Below, piece after piece: positions 16,957 to 25,489 of a stretch of 64,000 nucleotides of DNA (position 1 is its first letter; each line of letters opens with the position of its first letter). The translations under genes and the position numbers were made by a program. The notes below the pieces were generated by a model that was not told the DNA's origin, ran no database searches, and saw only the letters and a program-made list of their open reading frames with translations. The stretch is from Kingella denitrificans ATCC 33394. GTDB lineage: Bacteria > Pseudomonadota > Gammaproteobacteria > Burkholderiales > Neisseriaceae. The DNA lies in contig NZ_GL870929.1 in the NCBI RefSeq assembly GCF_000190695.1, positions 76,162 to 140,161 on the forward strand, given 5' to 3'.

Positions 16957-17382
16957 ATGGGACGAGAAACCGCATTGGGCATGGCGCTGAAAAGTGCCGT
17001 GGAAACCATGAGCAAGAAAAAGCAAACCGAGATGATTGCGGAATATATTTACGGCAAATACGATGTGTTCAAGCGCTTCAAGCCGCTGTCGGTGGGCATT
17101 GAGAACGATTTGATTCAGGCGCTCGGCCAGTTCAGTCCGGAGCTGATTAAACGCGTGTTGGCCAACCACTGCCGCCGCCCGAAATACATCAAATCAGTGG
17201 CGCGCGGCGGCAAACGCTTCAATTTGGACAACCGTTTCCAAGGTGAAGTGAGCGAGGAAGAACGCCTGCACGCTTTGGAGCAGCCGGGTATCCGCGAAGC
17301 GATTGAGAAGCAGGATGCACGCCGTGCGGAGGCTCAAGCCAAAAAGCAGGCGCAGGCAGATGCCGAATCGGCCGAACAATAA
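16957..17382 (+). CDS. proQ: Minimal ProQ/FinO-domain RNA chaperone
   Basis: The 141-residue protein is almost only a FinO/ProQ domain (about residues 15-105, with YGKYDVFKRFKPLSVGI and ANHCRRPKYIKSVARGGKRFNLD) plus a charged Ala/Glu/Gln tail. In Neisseria the homologous minimal ProQ is a global RNA-binding protein that stabilises many small RNAs and 3' ends, binding structured terminator-like hairpins. Inverted DUS hairpins here could be such ligands; that is inference. AGGAAAACAG precedes ATG. It lies 20 bp after aroB and ends at a DUS hairpin. Confidence 0.93.
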   Translation: MGRETALGMALKSAVETMSKKKQTEMIAEYIYGKYDVFKRFKPLSVGIENDLIQALGQFSPELIKRVLANHCRRPKYIKSVARGGKRFNLDNRFQGEVSEEERLHALEQPGIREAIEKQDARRAEAQAKKQAQADAESAEQ

Positions 17383-17392
17383 CCATGGAACA

Positions 17393-17433
17393 GTGCAGGC
17401 TGCTTTGTAGCGACATGACAAAGCAGCCTGCAC
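17393..17433. terminator. Inverted DUS pair after proQ
   Basis: GTGCAGGCTGCTTTGT pairs perfectly with ACAAAGCAGCCTGCAC around a 9-nt loop. The T tract afterwards is short (TTTATAA), so termination may be partial, which would let some transcripts continue into kdsA. Confidence 0.6.
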
Positions 17434-17472
17434 TTTATAATGAGCAAATATTTGGGCAATGCAAAAGGAATC

Positions 17473-18321
17473 ATGATGCAAACGGTTCAGATTAAAGATA
17501 TTTTGGTGGCGAATAACCGCCCGTTCACCTTGTTTGGTGGCATTAACGTGCTGGAAGACTTGGACAGCACCCTGCGTGCGGCGCAGCATTATGTGCGCGT
17601 TACGGAAAAACTGGGTATCCCTTTGGTGTTCAAAGCCTCGTTCGATAAAGCCAACCGCTCTTCCATCCATTCGTACCGCGGCGTGGGCTTGGACGAAGGC
17701 ATGAAGATTTTTGCCGCCGTGAAACGCGAATTCGGCTGCCCCGTGATTACCGATGTGCACGAGCCATACCAATGCGCACCTGTGGCCGAAGTGTGCGACG
17801 TGCTGCAACTGCCCGCGTTTCTGGCGCGGCAAACCGATTTGGTGGCGGCAATGGCGGCCACCGGTGCCGTCATCAACATTAAAAAACCGCAGTTTTTGAG
17901 CCCCGCGCAAATGAACAATATCGTGGAAAAATTCCACGAGGCGGGCAATCGGCAGATTATTTTGTGCGAACGCGGCACGCAGTTCGGCTACGACAATTTG
18001 GTGGTGGATATGCTGGGCTTCGGCGTGATGAAGAAAACCTGCGGCCAAGCGCCCATTATTTTCGACGTGACCCATTCGTTGCAGCAGCGCGAAAGCGGCG
18101 CGGCGGCATCGGGCGGACGGCGGGCGCAGGTGCTGGATTTGGCTTTGGCCGGCATGGCAACGGGGTTGGCCGGCCTGTTTTTGGAAAGCCACGAAAATCC
18201 AAATCAGGCACGCTGCGATGGTCCGAGCGCGTTGCCGCTGGCACAACTGGAAGCCTTTTTGCAGCGCGTGAAGGCGGTGGACGAAACCGTTAAATCATTT
18301 GCGCCACTGGTCATCGAATAA
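17473..18321 (+). CDS. kdsA: 3-deoxy-D-manno-octulosonate 8-phosphate synthase KdsA
   Basis: KdsA condenses arabinose 5-phosphate with phosphoenolpyruvate to make Kdo8P for the lipooligosaccharide core. The 282-residue TIM-barrel protein has LFGGINVLED near residue 17, KASFDKANRSS near 57, TDVHEP near 94, KPQFLSP near 137, CERGTQFGYDNLVVDM and FDVTHSLQ near 198. AAAAGGAATC precedes paired ATGs at 17473 and 17476; either may be used. The Asn in KANRSS is typical of the class that does not require metal. It follows proQ after a DUS hairpin. Confidence 0.96.
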   Translation: MMQTVQIKDILVANNRPFTLFGGINVLEDLDSTLRAAQHYVRVTEKLGIPLVFKASFDKANRSSIHSYRGVGLDEGMKIFAAVKREFGCPVITDVHEPYQCAPVAEVCDVLQLPAFLARQTDLVAAMAATGAVINIKKPQFLSPAQMNNIVEKFHEAGNRQIILCERGTQFGYDNLVVDMLGFGVMKKTCGQAPIIFDVTHSLQQRESGAAASGGRRAQVLDLALAGMATGLAGLFLESHENPNQARCDGPSALPLAQLEAFLQRVKAVDETVKSFAPLVIE

Positions 18322-18357
18322 ACGCGCATGCCGAGGGGCAGGGGCTGCGGCCGCATC

Positions 18358-18434
18358 AAAGCAGCCTGCACATTGCCGCAGAAGCGCCCGAAAGCAGCCT
18401 GCATTTCAGTTTTTGACGTGTGCAGGCTGCTTTT
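18358..18434 (+). terminator. Triple DUS cluster after kdsA
   Basis: Three king3-DUS occur within 80 bp: direct copies at about 18358 and 18391, and an inverted one at 18421-18434. The second and third pair (AAAGCAGCCTGCA / TGCAGGCTGCTTT) with a 17-nt loop and a TTTT tail, giving a plausible kdsA terminator. Confidence 0.65.
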
Positions 18435-18498
18435 GCATTGCCGGTAATCTTGTTAAAATCCCGCCATTCAAACAGCCGTCTCCAAAGTGCTCCGTTTT

Positions 18499-19491
18499 AT
18501 GAACCACGCTCCCGAAAAACCCCGTTCCGGCAGGCTCGTGCTGGCGCCCATGCAAGGCCTGTGCGATTTTGTCATGCGTGATTTGCTGACCCGAATCGGC
18601 GGTTATGACGAATGCGTCAGCGAATTTGTGCGGATTACCCACACGGTGCATTCGCGGGCAACGTGGTTGCGCCATGTGCCGGAAATTGCAACGGCCAACA
18701 AAACCCATGCCGGCATTCCCTGCGTGGTACAGATGTTGGGCAGCGATGCGGAAATGATGGTGAAAAACGCGCTGGTGGCGGTCGGATTGGGCGCGCATCA
18801 GATTGATTTGAATTTTGGCTGCCCCGCGCCCACGGTGAATAAACATCAGGGCGGCGCGGTGCTGCTGCAAACGCCCGAGCGCATTTACCATATCGTTTCC
18901 GCCATACGGCAAGGCGTGCCCGAACATATCCCGATTAGCGCAAAAATGCGTTTAGGTTTTGAAAACAAAGATTTGGCATTGGAAAATGCCGATGCCATCG
19001 CCCAAGCCGGCGCATCGGTGCTGACGGTGCACGCGCGCACCAAAATCGAAGGCTACCGTCCGCCGGCGCATTGGGGCTGGGTCGATAAAATCCGCCGGCA
19101 TGTTGCCATTCCGGTGATTGCCAATGGCGATGTGTTCTGCCTGCAAGACTATATCGACATCCGCGCGCAAAGCGGCTGCGACGATGTGATGCTGGGGCGC
19201 GGCGCGGTGATGCGGCCCGATTTGGCGCGACAGATTCGGCAATATCTGCGCGGCGAAGAAGTGCAGGCTGCTTTGTTTGATGATGAAATTATCGTGTGGA
19301 TAGCACAGTTTATCGAGCTTTGCCTGCAACACGAGCCGCAGGGGAAATACGCCGTGGCGCGCCTGAAGCAGTGGCTGGGCATGATGCGCGACGTGTATCC
19401 CGAAGCAGAATCGCTGTTCCAGGCCATCCGCACCCTGCGCGAAATCGAGCCGATTCGTGCGCATATCCGCACGCTGATTACCCGTTCCTAG
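18499..19491 (+). CDS. dusC: tRNA-dihydrouridine(16) synthase DusC
   Basis: Dus enzymes reduce specific uridines in tRNA with FMN and NADPH. The protein of about 330 residues has LVLAPMQGLCD at the start of the barrel, the catalytic Cys in LNFGCPAPTVNKHQGG near residue 97, the phosphate-binding ANGDVF and a C-terminal helical domain. The MQGLCD form rather than MAGVTD, together with the short length, points to the DusC branch. In-frame ATGs lie at 18487 and 18499 with no clear SD for either. A DUS is read in frame as EVQAALF near 19260. deoD starts 12 bp downstream. Confidence 0.92.
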   Translation: MNHAPEKPRSGRLVLAPMQGLCDFVMRDLLTRIGGYDECVSEFVRITHTVHSRATWLRHVPEIATANKTHAGIPCVVQMLGSDAEMMVKNALVAVGLGAHQIDLNFGCPAPTVNKHQGGAVLLQTPERIYHIVSAIRQGVPEHIPISAKMRLGFENKDLALENADAIAQAGASVLTVHARTKIEGYRPPAHWGWVDKIRRHVAIPVIANGDVFCLQDYIDIRAQSGCDDVMLGRGAVMRPDLARQIRQYLRGEEVQAALFDDEIIVWIAQFIELCLQHEPQGKYAVARLKQWLGMMRDVYPEAESLFQAIRTLREIEPIRAHIRTLITRS

Positions 19492-19503
19492 AAAGGAAAC
19501 ATC

Positions 19504-20217
19504 ATGGCGACACCCCATATTTCCGCCGAAAAAGACGCGTTTGCCGACACGGTGCTGATGCCCGGCGACCCTTTGCGCGCCCGTTATATTGCCGAACATT
19601 TTTTGCAGGACGCGCAGCAAATCACCGCCGTGCGCAATATGTACGGCTATACTGGATTTTATGAAAATCAACGGGTTTCCGTGATGGCACACGGCATGGG
19701 CATCCCCTCCTGTTCGATTTACGCCACAGAGCTGATTACCGAATACGGCGTGAAAAACCTGATTCGCGTCGGCTCGTGCGGCGCGGTGCGGGACGATGTG
19801 AAGGTGCGCGATGTGCTGATTGCCCTGGGTGCCAGCACCGACAGCCGCGTCAACCGCCTGCGCTTCAACGGCAGCGATTTTGCCGCCATTGCCGATTTCG
19901 GCATTGTGCAAACACTGGTGCAGGCTGCTTCTGCCAACGAAATTCCCGTGCGCGTGGGCGCATTTTATACCAGCGATTTGTTTTATCATCCGGACGGAGA
20001 ACTGACCGAACGCCTGCGCCGATACGGCGTGCTGGGCGTGGAAATGGAAACGGCGGGGCTTTACGGCGTTGCCGCCGAATATGGCGCAAAAGCCGCAACC
20101 GTCTGCACCGTGTCCGACCACATGGTGAGCGGCGAATCGTTGGATTCGGACGAGCGGCAAACGTCGTTCAACCAAATGATCCGCATTGCACTCGATGCCG
20201 CCGTCCGCCTGAACTAA
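19504..20217 (+). CDS. deoD: Purine nucleoside phosphorylase DeoD
   Basis: DeoD cleaves purine (deoxy)nucleosides with phosphate to base and (deoxy)ribose 1-phosphate in salvage. The 237-residue hexameric-type protein has MPGDPLRARYIAE near residue 17, GMGIPSCSIY near 65, IRVGSCGAV near 84, EMETAGLYG near 179 and SDHMVSGE near 204 with the catalytic Asp. AGAAAGGAAACATC precedes ATG. It is close behind dusC and ends at a DUS hairpin. One DUS is read in frame as LVQAAS. Confidence 0.97.
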   Translation: MATPHISAEKDAFADTVLMPGDPLRARYIAEHFLQDAQQITAVRNMYGYTGFYENQRVSVMAHGMGIPSCSIYATELITEYGVKNLIRVGSCGAVRDDVKVRDVLIALGASTDSRVNRLRFNGSDFAAIADFGIVQTLVQAASANEIPVRVGAFYTSDLFYHPDGELTERLRRYGVLGVEMETAGLYGVAAEYGAKAATVCTVSDHMVSGESLDSDERQTSFNQMIRIALDAAVRLN

Positions 20218-20224
20218 ATCGACC

Positions 20225-20269
20225 AAAAGCAGCCTGCACCCTCTGCTGAACCAAGTGCAGGCTGCTTTT
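20225..20269 (+). terminator. Inverted DUS pair, deoD terminator
   Basis: AAAAGCAGCCTGCAC and its inverted copy form a stem with a TTTT tail, directly after deoD and 20 bp before ispE. Confidence 0.75.
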
Positions 20270-20289
20270 GAAACTTCCGGAAAACCATT

Positions 20290-21147
20290 ATGCTGCCCGA
20301 ACATCATCCCCGCTATCCATCGCCCGCCAAGCTCAATCTCGACCTGCGCATTATCGGCAGGCTGCCAAACGGCTATCACGCGCTGGAAAGCATTTTCACG
20401 CTGATTGACCTGCAAGACACGCTGTGCATCGTCCCCAGAAGCGACGGGCAAATCGTCCTGCACACGCCCACGCCCAACGTGCCCGACGAACAAAACCTGG
20501 TGGTGCGCGCCGCCCAATCACTGCGCGACAACGCCGCGACACCCGGACACGGCGCTGATATCTGGCTGGAAAAACGCATTCCGATGGGCGGCGGTTTGGG
20601 CGGCGGCAGCTCCAATGCGGCCACCGTGCTGATGGTGCTGAACGATTTGTGGCAATGCGGCCTCGACACGGCGCAATTATTGGAACTGGCCCTGCCGTTG
20701 GGGGCGGATGTGCCCTTTTTCATTTTCGGGCGGACGGCATTTGCGCGCGGCGTGGGGGAGCAGTTGCAACCCATTGATGTGCCGCAACAATATTATGTGC
20801 TGGTGCGGCCGGATGTTCATGTGTCCACGCCCGCCGTTTTCGCCCATCCCGATTTGCCGCGCAACAGCATCGGCCATCCGCATCCGACCTACCAAAACCT
20901 TCAACCGTTGCGCAACGATATGCAAGCCGTTGTTTTGCAAAACTATCCTGAAGTGCAGGCTGCTTTTGCCGAATTGCAGCAATACGGAACGCCGCGCATG
21001 ACGGGTTCGGGTTCGTGCCTGTTTTTAACATGCGAACAACCGCAGCAGGCGCAGCACATCCGACAACAGTTGTCCGACCGCTGGCAAAGCTGGTGCGTCC
21101 ACAGTTTGCTAACGCATCCTTTATTCGGCATGATTTCAAATAGATAA
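20290..21147 (+). CDS. ispE: 4-diphosphocytidyl-2-C-methyl-D-erythritol kinase IspE
   Basis: IspE phosphorylates CDP-methylerythritol in the non-mevalonate isoprenoid pathway. The 285-residue GHMP kinase has the substrate-binding SPAKLNLDLRI near residue 11, the ATP loop PMGGGLGGGSSNAATVL near 98, the catalytic LGADVPFF near 137 and MTGSGSCLF near 237. The start is the ATG at 20290; upstream lies a DUS terminator and no strong SD. A DUS is read in frame as EVQAAFAEL near 20955. The tRNA-Gln genes follow, an arrangement also found in neisserial genomes. Confidence 0.96.
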   Translation: MLPEHHPRYPSPAKLNLDLRIIGRLPNGYHALESIFTLIDLQDTLCIVPRSDGQIVLHTPTPNVPDEQNLVVRAAQSLRDNAATPGHGADIWLEKRIPMGGGLGGGSSNAATVLMVLNDLWQCGLDTAQLLELALPLGADVPFFIFGRTAFARGVGEQLQPIDVPQQYYVLVRPDVHVSTPAVFAHPDLPRNSIGHPHPTYQNLQPLRNDMQAVVLQNYPEVQAAFAELQQYGTPRMTGSGSCLFLTCEQPQQAQHIRQQLSDRWQSWCVHSLLTHPLFGMISNR

Positions 21148-21167
21148 AAAATATTTACAAAATATAA

Positions 21168-21196
21168 TTGACAATGCAGCCTGCGGACTGCATAAT
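21168..21196 (+). promoter_or_regulatory. Sigma-70 promoter of the tRNA-Gln genes
   Basis: TTGACA (21168-21173) and CATAAT (21191-21196) are separated by exactly 17 bp. The spacer holds a partial DUS core (GCAGCCTGC). Predicted initiation is near 21203, about 27 bp before the first tRNA. Confidence 0.8.
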
Positions 21197-21229
21197 ACCA
21201 GCTTTCCAATCGCTGCAAAGCGATAAAGT

Positions 21230-21303
21230 TGGGGATTCGCCAAGTTGGTTAAGGCATCGGATTTTGATTCCGACATGCGTAGGTTCGAATCCTACATCCC
21301 CAG
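21230..21303 (+). tRNA. tRNA-Gln (anticodon TTG), copy 1
   Basis: The acceptor arm TGGGGAT pairs with ATCCCCA, the anticodon stem TCGGA/TCCGA carries loop TTTTGAT with anticodon TTG at 21264-21266, and the T arm has GGTTCGAATCC. The discriminator is G at 21303 and CCA is encoded (21304-21306). It reads CAA, and by wobble also CAG, codons. Confidence 0.95.
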
Positions 21304-21318
21304 CCAGAAAACCTTTTT

Positions 21319-21392
21319 TGGGGATTCGCCAAGTTGGTTAAGGCATCGGATTTTGATTCCGACATGCGTAGGTTCGAATCCTACATCCCCAG
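21319..21392 (+). tRNA. tRNA-Gln (anticodon TTG), copy 2
   Basis: Identical in sequence to the copy 89 bp upstream, including the encoded CCA at 21393-21395. The two are separated by a 12-bp AT-rich spacer and are surely cotranscribed and then processed. Confidence 0.95.
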
Positions 21393-21467
21393 CCAAATTA
21401 AGCGTATATGTTTTTTTGCATATGCGCTTAATCTTTTATGGCGGCATCATATTGACACCATCATTTC

Positions 21468-21517
21468 AAAAGCAGCCTGCACCCGAATGGCGATGACCGA
21501 AAGTGCAGGCTGCTTTT
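21468..21517 (+). terminator. Inverted DUS pair after the tRNA genes
   Basis: AAAAGCAGCCTGCAC pairs with an inverted DUS ending in TTTT. It is about 70 bp past the second tRNA and is the likely terminator of that transcript. Confidence 0.65.
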
Positions 21518-21524
21518 CGCATTA

Positions 21525-21566
21525 AAAAACCCTATCCACAGTGAACCACAGATAGGGTTTTCTTTT
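21525..21566. terminator. Bidirectional terminator at the ftsH 3' end
   Basis: CCCTATC (21530-21536) pairs with GATAGGG (21551-21557), flanked by A6 and TTTTCTTTT. It overlaps the ftsH stop and can stop both ftsH and rightward tRNA transcripts. Confidence 0.75.
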
Positions 21567-23523
21567 ACACGTTGCCGTGTTGATTGGGCGAATCAGCTGG
21601 TGCAGGCTGCTCTGTTACGGGTGCTTCGGCTTCGGGAAGCTGCGTAAATTCAGGTTCTGCACCGCCGTTTTCGGGGCGGATGTTGTGGCTGTAATCTTTT
21701 GGCGGGCTCGGTTGCTTGCCGCCCATAATTTCCAGCACTTGGTCGCGGTCGATGGTTTCCCAATCCATCAGCGCTTTGCACATCACTTCCATTTTGTCGC
21801 GGTTTTCGCTCAAAATTTTGTAGGCGACGGCATATTGCTCATCCAGAATGCGGCGCACTTCCGCGTCCACTTCCTGCTGCGTTTTCTCGGAAATGTGCTG
21901 CGAACGGGTCACGCTGCGCCCCAAGAACACTTCGCCTTCGTTTTCGGCATACACCATCACGCCCATTTTTTCGCTCATGCCGTAACGCGTTACCATTTCG
22001 CGGGCAATCTGCGTGGCGCGCTCAAAGTCGTTGGACGCGCCGGTGGAAATGCGTCCGACAAAAATATCTTCCGCAATGCGCCCGCCGAACAGAATCGCCA
22101 ACTGACTCAACATTTGGTCTTTATACAGCGAAATGCGGTCTCGTTCCGGCAGTTGCCATGTCAGGCCCAGCGCTCGCCCGCGCGGCATAATGGTAACTTT
22201 GTGGACGGGGTCGGTGAAGTCCAGGCTTTCGGCAACGATGGCGTGTCCGGATTCGTGGTAGGCGGTGGCGCGTTTTTCTTCATCGGTCATCACCATGCTG
22301 CGGCGTTCCGGACCCATGTAAATTTTGTCTTTCGCATCTTCAAAGTCGCTCATATCGACTTTGATTTTGTTGCGGCGACCGGCAAACAAGGCGGCTTCAT
22401 TGACCAAGTTGGCCAAGTCAGCACCTGAAAAGCCCGGTGTGCCGCGTGCCAAAGAAACCAAATCCACGCTGGAATCCAACGGTACTTTTTTGGCATGCAC
22501 CTGCAAAATCTGCTCGCGGCCGCGGATATCGGGCAGCGGCACAACCACTTGGCGGTCGAAACGGCCGGGGCGTTGCAGGGCGGGGTCAAGCACGTCAGGA
22601 CGGTTGGTGGCGGCAATCACAATCACGGTTTGGTTGCTCTCGAAGCCGTCCATTTCCACCAAAAGCTGGTTCAAGGTTTGTTCGCGTTCATCGTTGCCGC
22701 CGCCTAAACCGGCACCGCGTTGGCGGCCGACGGCGTCGATTTCGTCAATAAAGATGATGCAGGGTGCATTTCTTTTGGCTTGCTCAAACATATCGCGTAC
22801 ACGGCTTGCACCCACGCCAACAAACATTTCCACAAAATCGGAACCGGAAATGCTGAAGAACGGCACGCCTGCTTCGCCGGCAATGGCTTTGGCCAACAGG
22901 GTTTTACCCGTGCCCGGAGAGCCGGCCAGCAAAATACCGCGCGGCACACGGCCGCCCAGCGATTGGTAGCGGCTCGGGTCTCGCAAATATTCAACGATTT
23001 CCTGCACTTCTTCTTTGGCTTCGTCACAGCCTGCCACATCGGCAAAGGTCACGGCGTTGGCATCTTTGTCCAGCAGGCGCGCACGGCTTTTACCGAACGA
23101 GAACGCACCGCCTTTGCCGCCGCCGGATTGGGCGCGCATAAAGTAAATCCACACGCCGATCAGCAGCAATACGGGCAGCAGGTTGGTCAGCAGGCCGCGC
23201 AAGAAGCCGGGTTGTTCTTCGGGTGTGACTTTAATGCGGACTTTGTTTTCTTCCAGTGTCGTAATCAGGCGGTCGTCCAGCGGTGCGTTGGTGGTGAAGG
23301 CAGATCTTTCGCTGTCGTTGCGTTCGCCTCTAATCCGATAGCCTGCGGGCGAGCCTTCCAAATTGACATTGTTGATTTCGCCGGATTTAACCTGTTGGAT
23401 AAACTGGGAATATTCAATTTGCTTGCCATCGGTTTTGCGCTCCTGCATGGCATTGACGCCTGCGCCGATGGCTAAAAATAGCGCGCCCCAGATGATAATG
23501 TTTTTGATAATGCTGTTTCCCAC
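21565..23523 (-). CDS. ftsH: ATP-dependent zinc metalloprotease FtsH
   Basis: FtsH is a membrane-anchored AAA protease for quality control and regulated proteolysis. The 652-residue protein has two membrane helices (about 5-25 and 100-120), Walker A in LLAGSPGTGKTLLAK near 198, Walker B IIFIDEIDAV, the SRH region with RPGRFDRQV, and the zinc site HESGH near 425. I take the GTG at 23521-23523 as the start, giving MGNSIIKN with AGGAG nine bases upstream, rather than the longer open frame, whose first part is DUS-derived. The C-terminal tail is acidic and Pro-rich with a DUS variant. It follows rlmE, the usual ftsJ-ftsH order. Confidence 0.96.
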   Translation of the reverse strand: MGNSIIKNIIIWGALFLAIGAGVNAMQERKTDGKQIEYSQFIQQVKSGEINNVNLEGSPAGYRIRGERNDSERSAFTTNAPLDDRLITTLEENKVRIKVTPEEQPGFLRGLLTNLLPVLLLIGVWIYFMRAQSGGGKGGAFSFGKSRARLLDKDANAVTFADVAGCDEAKEEVQEIVEYLRDPSRYQSLGGRVPRGILLAGSPGTGKTLLAKAIAGEAGVPFFSISGSDFVEMFVGVGASRVRDMFEQAKRNAPCIIFIDEIDAVGRQRGAGLGGGNDEREQTLNQLLVEMDGFESNQTVIVIAATNRPDVLDPALQRPGRFDRQVVVPLPDIRGREQILQVHAKKVPLDSSVDLVSLARGTPGFSGADLANLVNEAALFAGRRNKIKVDMSDFEDAKDKIYMGPERRSMVMTDEEKRATAYHESGHAIVAESLDFTDPVHKVTIMPRGRALGLTWQLPERDRISLYKDQMLSQLAILFGGRIAEDIFVGRISTGASNDFERATQIAREMVTRYGMSEKMGVMVYAENEGEVFLGRSVTRSQHISEKTQQEVDAEVRRILDEQYAVAYKILSENRDKMEVMCKALMDWETIDRDQVLEIMGGKQPSPPKDYSHNIRPENGGAEPEFTQLPEAEAPVTEQPAPADSPNQHGNV

Positions 23524-23589
23524 AGAAACGGACTCCTGTTTGGTCAAAATTGAAAAGTGGATGGATTGTAAAGCAGCCTGCAAGGCTTG

Positions 23590-24210
23590 TCAGCGTTTAT
23601 TTTTGCCCAATAAGTAAATTTCACTGGAGCGATTGCGCGAGGCATCGGGCTTGCGTGTCTGCACGGTTTGAAACAGGCTGCGCATCTCGGCCAGGTATTC
23701 TTGGTAGCCTGCGCCTTGGAAGACTTTGATCAAAAACGACCCGCCTGGTTTCAGGTGGTTTCGGGCAAAATCCAGCGCCAGTTCGCATAAATAATAGCTG
23801 CGTGCCTGGTCGGTGACGGCATTGCCTGACATATTGGGTGCCATGTCGCAAATTACAAGGTCTAAGGGACGGTTGCCGAGTAAATTTTCAAATTGGCGCA
23901 ATACTTCGTCTTCGCGGAAGTCGCCTTGGATGAAGTCCACGCCGTCAATGCGCTCCATGGGCAGGATGTCGAGGGCGAACACTTGACCCGACGGGCCGAC
24001 GAGTTTGGCGGCGACTTGCGACCAGCTGCCGGGTGCGCTGCCCAAATCGGCCAGCAGGGTGCCGGATTTAATCAGTTTGTCTTTTTCGTTGATTTCCAAT
24101 AATTTGTAGGCGGCGCGGGCGCGGTAGCCGTCTTTTTGGGCGCGTTGGACGTAGGGGTCGTTCACATGTTCGTGCATCCACGCGGGGGAGGATTTGGAGC
24201 GTTGTACCAT
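23590..24210 (-). CDS. rlmE: 23S rRNA 2'-O-ribose U2552 methyltransferase RlmE
   Basis: RlmE (FtsJ) methylates the ribose of U2552 in 23S rRNA at a late stage of 50S assembly. The protein of about 206 residues has the AdoMet motif LLADLGSAPGSWSQVA near residue 53 and the K-D-K-E catalytic residues, with K near residue 31 (YKLLEI), D in ICDMAPNMSG and K in SFLIKVFQG. The start MVQRSKSS at 24210 fits the family; no strong SD is visible, and a DUS is located about 20 bp upstream. ftsH follows 66 bp after the stop, the conserved heat-shock type pair. Confidence 0.95.
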   Translation of the reverse strand: MVQRSKSSPAWMHEHVNDPYVQRAQKDGYRARAAYKLLEINEKDKLIKSGTLLADLGSAPGSWSQVAAKLVGPSGQVFALDILPMERIDGVDFIQGDFREDEVLRQFENLLGNRPLDLVICDMAPNMSGNAVTDQARSYYLCELALDFARNHLKPGGSFLIKVFQGAGYQEYLAEMRSLFQTVQTRKPDASRNRSSEIYLLGKNKR

Positions 24211-24259
24211 AAATACTGTGTGTGCTTTCAAAAGCAGCCTGCACTTTTGGGGCGCGGCA

Positions 24260-25489
24260 TTAGTTGAGTGTAACGTGCTTCATGTATTGTTCGACGGCCT
24301 GGGCGATGCCGGCGGCAATGCTGCGCTGGTAATTGGCGGAGGACAGCAGTTTTTCGTCCTGCGGATTGGAGATGAACCCCATTTCCAGCAGCACGGAGGG
24401 GATGTCCAGGGAGCGCAGTACGAGAAAATTGGCGGTGTCCACTTGGCTGCGGTGCAGCTTCACTTTGCCGGAAATGTTGCGCAGGATGAGGTTGCCCAGG
24501 CGCGTGGAATCGGCGGTGGTCTGGCTTTGCATCATATCGGACAAAATGGTGTCCACGTCTTTGTTGCCCACGCTGGGGAGGCCGTCCACCAAATCCGCGT
24601 CGTTTTCCGATTTGGCCAGCCGGCGGACGCGTTCGCTGTTGGCGTGCCCCCAAATATATACGTCGGCACCGCGTGCGGTGGGTGCACCTTCTGCGGAGTT
24701 GGCGTGAATGGAGATGAACAGGTCGGCATTGACTTGGCGCGCTTTTTGGCGGCGGGCCAGCAGGGGGATTTTCACATCGGTGGTGCGCGTCATGTGGACG
24801 ATGTAGCCCTTGGCTTTCAGTTGGGATTGTGCGGCCAGCGCCACGGCAAAGGCCACGTCTTTCTCCTTCACGCCACCGGGGCCGATGGCGCCGGGGTCAA
24901 CGCCACCATGCCCCGGGTCGAGCATAATCACGGGTTTGCGCGTGCGGCGGTTGGCCTGGGGTGCAGGCTGCTTTTGCTGGGCGGACGGGGTTTGCTGCTG
25001 AATCAATGAGCCGATGGCATCTTCGTGCGGCGGATTGTCGTTTTGCGCGCCGCTTTCCGTGTTGCTGCCGCTGCCCGCCAGTTCGATATAAATACGCTGC
25101 TTATTGCCTTGGTCGAGCGGTGTTGCCGTTACCACAACTTTTGCAGGCTGCTTTAAATCGATGACCAAGCGCAGGGTTTTCGCGTTTTGCTGGCCGATGC
25201 GGATGTTTTTAATCAGCGGGTGCTGTTTGTCGATTTGCTGCGCTAGGCGTGTCAGCGGCAGGTTTTGGTGGATGCCGTCCAAATCGATGACCAACCGGTG
25301 CGGGTTGGCCAGCGTGAAATAGCGGTAGGCGATTTTGTGGTTGGTGTCGATAAAAATGCGTGTGCGGCCGCGCTCGTTCTGTACCTGTGCGGCGGTAACC
25401 TGTGCGGCAATGTTGGCGGCATAGGCCAGCGGGCCGAGCAGTGAAGCGGAGAGCCATGCCATCATTCTGCGGCGGGTGAGTTTTTTCAT
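24260..25489 (-). CDS. amiC: N-acetylmuramoyl-L-alanine amidase AmiC
   Basis: AmiC cleaves peptide stems from peptidoglycan to separate daughter cells. The 409-residue precursor starts with a Tat-type signal (MKKLTRRRMMAW, cleavage near AYA), then an AMIN septal-localisation domain (about 30-130), a Gln/Pro-rich linker partly encoded by DUS (QQKQPAPQA), and an Amidase_3 domain with zinc ligands in MLDPGHGG, GGVKEKDV, SIHANS and the catalytic Glu in VLLEMGFISN. The start overlaps the tsaE stop (ATGA), which excludes the much longer upstream frame. The operon is tsaE-amiC. Confidence 0.95.
   Translation of the reverse strand: MKKLTRRRMMAWLSASLLGPLAYAANIAAQVTAAQVQNERGRTRIFIDTNHKIAYRYFTLANPHRLVIDLDGIHQNLPLTRLAQQIDKQHPLIKNIRIGQQNAKTLRLVIDLKQPAKVVVTATPLDQGNKQRIYIELAGSGSNTESGAQNDNPPHEDAIGSLIQQQTPSAQQKQPAPQANRRTRKPVIMLDPGHGGVDPGAIGPGGVKEKDVAFAVALAAQSQLKAKGYIVHMTRTTDVKIPLLARRQKARQVNADLFISIHANSAEGAPTARGADVYIWGHANSERVRRLAKSENDADLVDGLPSVGNKDVDTILSDMMQSQTTADSTRLGNLILRNISGKVKLHRSQVDTANFLVLRSLDIPSVLLEMGFISNPQDEKLLSSANYQRSIAAGIAQAVEQYMKHVTLN

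Noticed and set aside
18952..20517. A 521-codon open frame antisense to dusC, deoD and ispE
   Set aside because: It spans three well-identified genes on the other strand, has shadow-type composition and no start signal.
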